Assembly (NCBI GenBank): GCA_030762895.1
Contig: CM061062.1
Coordinates: 239,444,019 to 239,508,018 of the forward strand
Source: Sophora flavescens
Taxonomy: Eukaryota > Streptophyta > Magnoliopsida > Fabales > Fabaceae
Direction: 5' to 3'
DNA length: 64,000 nucleotides
Shown here: one piece after another, positions 60,167-64,000 of the stretch
Numbering within the stretch: the first letter of the stretch is position 1
Layout: every line of letters begins with the position of its first letter
Made by a program: the position numbers and the translations under genes
Notes under the pieces: model-generated
Databases searched by the model: none
Seen by the model: the letters and a program-made list of their open reading frames with translations, nothing else
What the model was told of the DNA's origin: nothing

Positions 60167-61460
60167 TGGTCGCGCTGTCGCGCACGCGCCAAAAAGAACG
60201 AGCGGGTTTTAAAACTGTAGTTTAGGGCGACAACTCGGATGTCGTCTCACAAGGACTCTTAAAGTGTTATTTTTCACAAAAATCAGTTTTGGGGGGAGGT
60301 TTGGATTGGGATGCAAATAAGAAAACAAAGTAATAACAGAGCAATAAAACAAGGCAGTTCAAAGAGGTTATCAAATAGCTAAAAACGATTAATCTACTGT
60401 TCTTGATTTCACAACTATCATCGGTTTCATGTAATCCTAAGCCCTAAGCAGATTCTAATCCCCTTTCAGTTGTAGCAACAGCTAACAAACGAAATCGCTA
60501 CTACGGATACATGTTCCTATTCCCGAATTAAACAAATGGGGTTAAGCCCTCATGAAATAAACGAACATGAATGAACACACACGAATTAAACAAACGCGAT
60601 TAAGTATAGGAACATAGCATCACTGAAATGAATCAACACAACACTATACACTCCTGAATTAAACAAACATAAATGTATAACATGGCATTGAAAAGGGAAA
60701 ACCATACAAAACAGGGATTACAAAACCTCAAGTACGGTGGAACTCAATTACAACAGATTAATCTATGAAATTTAGTTCCCCATGAAAACGAAATACACAC
60801 AGAAAAATATGTAAAACAAAACAGTGGAGAAGCAAAAAGTCCTTCCAATCTGTCCAGAACAGCCTTTTATAATTATTCAGAAATTCAGTCCACTCGCGAG
60901 GTGAGCCTTAATTCGCGAGGCGAATATTGTGAAGAGTTAGCAACCTTTGGCATTCTCGCGAGGCGAACAACGGCTCGCGGGGCGAAGAACTGAAGAGTCT
61001 TCTTATTACGCCCGTTATGAACATCAGGGGCCAACCGTGATGCTTTCTGACTTCCATTATCGCGAGGCGAAGAAGTTATTCGCGAGACGACCCCGAGAGC
61101 TTGCATATTTCTGGAACAGTCATCCTTCAGGGTCGCGAGGGCGAGTGTTGTTCGTGGGGCGAACCGAGAGAGGATGACATTTTCTTGTTTCTGCTGGCTT
61201 TCAGGTTCGCGAGGCGAGAAGACTCTCGCGAGGCGAATCCCCTGCTCTTTATTCCCTCAATTTCTACTTAACCTGAAAACAACAAAATAGCCATAAGTAC
61301 TTTATTTGACTCAAAACTGGCTAAATTAACCTAAAACTACTTTAGAGACTCAAAACCTTGCTTGAGGACAATCTAATCTAATTTGGGTGAAAATAGGATA
61401 TAATTTGCACAAAACCCTGGTCATACTAGCCATAAAACTAGATGAGCCAGAGGCTTATCA
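60167..61460 (-). mobile_element. 3' LTR of an Athila/Ogre-like Ty3/gypsy element
   Basis: On the minus strand the LTR starts TGATAAGCCTCTGG at 61460, after a purine-rich GTTTGGGGTATTT, and ends near 60167-60176 in GCGACAGCGCGACCA. About 1.3 kb. The preceding GGGGACAAGCAAAGTTTAAG is typical of this lineage. The exact end is uncertain. Confidence 0.7.
60890..61245. repeat. Cluster of TTCGCGAGGCGAA motifs
   Basis: About ten copies with drift (TTCGCGAGGCGAA, CTCGCGGGGCGAA, TTCGCGAGACGA, TCGCGAGGGCGAG and others), 15-60 bp apart, in the LTR. Confidence 0.88.
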
Positions 61461-62926
61461 AAATACCCCAAACTTAAACTTTGCTTGTCCCCAAGCAAAC
61501 TACAATTCAAAAATCAAAAAGACTCAAGACCTGGAAAGCTTAAAAGATTCAATCAACCTTGCACAAATTCAAGCAGTTTCATCAAAACAGTTTTCTTCAA
61601 TGTCCCCCCCTTTCAAGCAAAGCAATCCCCACAATCATTCATTCTAAACAATTGAGAATTTCATCATTCAAACAATCATTAATCTAAGCAGGGGATCCAA
61701 GTTACACACAAGAGGGAGATCACCAAATTCAAACAACTGCCTTCCTCACAAGGGCATTTAGTGTTCACTCAATCGCTCAGTTTGTATCAGGCTATCAACA
61801 TTGCACTCAGTTTCACTTTTCAAGAACACTTCCCATAAATTTGATTTTCATCTCCAAATGATTCCCACAGAAAACATGCATGCAACATCAAAAGGTCTTT
61901 TATGGGTTGTAATGGGGCTTGGCTAAGGGTAGGATATATAAAGGTACTAGGCTGAAGACCCTAGGAACTAAGAGAGCATGAGCTTTTTACACTTTGAATT
62001 TAAACTCAAGTTCCTTTTTTCATTTTTCACTTGCCTTGGGTGACTACAGCCTTTTTTTTTTCTAATACTTTTATTTTTACACTTTTCTCTTTTTTTTTCT
62101 GCTTTTCTTGTTTTTTTTGTTTTCTTTTTGGCCTTTGGCTCCAACCTTTGTATTATTTTTTTCTCTCAATCCCAAACAACATATTATATCTTGCAGCCAC
62201 CCCAAACTTAGTTTCTTGCACCCATTCTCTTTCTAAGATCCATGCTCTCCTAATCCTAAGATCGGGTTAACATGGTTTTTTTTCCCCAGATTTTAGGCTT
62301 GTAACATAGGGTTATCAAGAATTAACAGGCTAATTAGGCTCAATGGGGCTAACTAAGGAACATGCATTAGGGATGTTTATTTTAGGCTAAGTGGTTATTT
62401 ACAAAGAAAATGCCTAAATCATCTGAAGCAAACACATAGACATGCAAACCATAAAGAGATTCAAGCAAATTCAGGAAAGTGCAGCTCAAAAGTGATTCAC
62501 ATAGTCAAAAACATGTTGGAGGCTCAAATCCTCACCTGGACATTTTTGCAAATTGTTTGACAGAGATTCTATCCCTAGTGTGTGCTTCCCTTCACCCCAA
62601 ACTTATCATAAATCATGCCATCATAACAAAATATCTCAAAGTTCAGTTTTCAATCACATGGGGATCACTTTTCAAAAACAAAAATTTTTTCAGCCTAGGG
62701 GGAATCATCACATCAATCATGCAATCAATCCGTGCAAAATCAATCAAAATCCAGCAAACTTGCCAACATAAGACTCATCACATCAATTTATTCAAGAGCT
62801 AAAAGAAAGACAAAACAAAACAAAACTACAACTAGTTCCCTCCCCCACACTTAAAACATGCATTGTCCCCAATGAAACAACTTAACAATAAAATCAGAGT
62901 GAGGGAAAGGAAAAGGTACTCCCTGA
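61461..62926 (-). mobile_element. Untranslated 3' internal region of the Athila/Ogre-like element
   Basis: Long noncoding stretch between integrase and the LTR. The minus strand has GTGTGGGGGAGGG and GGGGACAATGCATG at about 62835-62870, hallmark sequences of Athila/Ogre elements. Poly-T runs at 62045-62160 produce spurious ORFs. Confidence 0.7.
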
Positions 62927-64000
62927 TTAAGTGTCAGTGTAGGTGGGAGCTTCCAAGGAGAGCTCCTCAACATTAGCATCCGCAGGAACACCAGCATCCA
63001 CACCATGGAATGGCTTCAGCCTTTGCCCGTTAACCTTGAAGGACTTGTTGCTACCAGCATCTTTAATCTCTACTGCACCATAAGGAAACACATTAGTAAC
63101 AACAAATGGTCCAATCCACTTGGACCTAAGTTTCCTAGCCATCAATTTCAGGCGGGAATTAAACAGTAAGACTTTCTGGCCCACAAAAATTCTTTTCTAG
63201 CAATCATCCTATCATGAAAAAGTTTTGTTTTCTCTTTATAAATCCTGGAGCTTTCATAGGCTTCTAGCCTAAGCTCCTCAAGTTCTTTACAGCTGTAGTT
63301 TCCTTTCAACACCAGCTTTCTTCATTTCCAAGTTACAGCACTTGACTGCCCAATATGCACGGTGCTCAACTTCCACCTAGAGATGACATGCCTTACCAAA
63401 TACAAGCCGAAAGGGGGACATTCCTATAGGCATCTTGAAAGCGGTCCTCTGAGCCCACAGTGCATCTTCCAGACGGCGGCTCTATTCCTTTCTATTCGGT
63501 TGCACCATCTTCTCTAGAATCTGCTTGATCTCCCTATTTGATATCTCAGCCTGGACATTGGTCTGGGGATGGTAAGCAGTGGAAACTCTATGCACAACTC
63601 CATATTTCCTGAGTAAGGCTTCCATGGTTCGGTTGCAGAAGTGAGTGCCCTGGTCACTGATGATAGCCTTAGGTATGCCAAACCTGCAAAAAATGTTGGA
63701 CCTAACAAATTTGGAAACAACTTTAGCATCGTTAGTCCTAGTGGGGATTGCTTCCACCCACTTTGAAACATAGTCTACAGCCAAAAGAATATATACAAAA
63801 CCAAAAGAAGCAGGGAAAGGACCCATAAAATCAATCCCCCACACATCAAAAACCTCACAAAAAATCATGGGCTGCTGAGGCATCTCACTCCTACGAGTGA
63901 TGGCAGGGCCTGTTGTTTGACATTCCTTGCAATTTCTGTAGACCTCATAGGCATCTCTAAAAATTGTGGGCCAGTAGAACCCAGAATCCAGGACTTTTCT
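62927..64000 (-). pseudogene. Athila/Ogre-like integrase, open at the window edge
   Basis: The integrase joins element DNA to the chromosome. At the right edge the minus strand reads SGFYWPTIFRDAYEVY and a CKEC zinc-binding pair. MPQQPMIFCEVFDVWGIDFM then gives the first catalytic Asp (GIDFMGP), followed by VDYVSKWVEAIPTRTNDAKV and SDQGTHFCNR with the second. The third, in HPQTNVQAEISNREIK, is Glu. A stop at 63482 precedes SRRLEDALWAQRTAFK and PIGMSPFRLVFGKACH; a further frameshift and stops lie near 63280-63360. The tail at 62927-63184 has FNSRLKLMARKLRSKWIGPF and ends in a SFKVNGQRLKPF chromodomain-free terminus, typical of Athila/Ogre. Confidence 0.85.

Larger units (their letters stand above)
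58144..64000 (-). mobile_element. Third CACTA element, interrupted, right end beyond the window
   Basis: Starts CACTACAAAAAAAAAGGC with dense subterminal TAGCGACCG words. A tnpA-like gene runs on the minus strand (58792-60078). At about 60167 a Ty3/gypsy element interrupts it, and the rest of the window belongs to that element. The CACTA right terminus is not in the window. Confidence 0.8.

Noticed and set aside
61387..62802. Several 70-107-aa plus-strand frames
   Set aside because: Untranslated 3' region of an Athila/Ogre-like element; no motifs, and poly-T runs cause some of them.

Overview
This window is nuclear DNA from a flowering plant. It is AT-rich, intron-bearing and dominated by nested transposable elements. 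The very long Ty3/gypsy LTRs beginning TGTAACACCC, the CACTA transposons, the hAT-like MITEs and the L1-type LINEs suggest a eudicot. A papilionoid legume is my best guess, but the sequence alone does not prove the species. I see no rRNA, tRNA, CRISPR or bacterial-type operon.

Layout. 1-12337 is the right end of a Ty3/gypsy element. Its 3' LTR (268-12337) has been split by a solo LTR (3037-6711, 5-bp TSD GATGT) and by a decayed LINE (7491-11836, minus strand). 12338-15980 holds a broken duplicate of a C2H2 zinc-finger gene, interrupted by a fragment of a second LTR family. The intact copy of that gene (23813-24790, minus) is the best host gene in the window. Between the two copies lie a hAT-like MITE, a possible 55-aa host gene (17881-18048, minus) and a second LINE (18196-23574). 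A truncated CACTA element that carries two exons of an anamorsin/DRE2 gene has inserted into this LINE.

25757-58143 is a 1.25-kb tandem duplication blown up by insertions. Copy 1 is split by a complete 12.8-kb CACTA element (25859-38689, TSD TTT). Copy 2 keeps the empty site but is split by a deleted Ty3/gypsy element (40360-57393). That CACTA element carries a decayed tnp2, a Transposase_24-type tnpA gene, an LTR-less copia fragment with a LINE piece and a MITE inside it, and a fragment of a tyrosine aminotransferase gene. The gypsy element keeps gag and a protease remnant but has lost RT, RNase H and integrase; its LTRs have themselves received an inverted LTR, a probable copia solo LTR and a 2.6-kb solo LTR with TSD TTCAA. 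A third CACTA element begins at 58144 and is interrupted from about 60167 by an Athila/Ogre-like Ty3/gypsy element running off the right edge.

The genes mostly do not work together: nearly all coding sequence is transposon-derived and broken. The zinc-finger gene and perhaps the 55-aa gene are the only plausible host genes. The most notable signals are host-gene capture by two different CACTA elements, three unrelated repeats that each carry a cluster of a short GC-rich palindrome, and an exceptionally readable insertion history.
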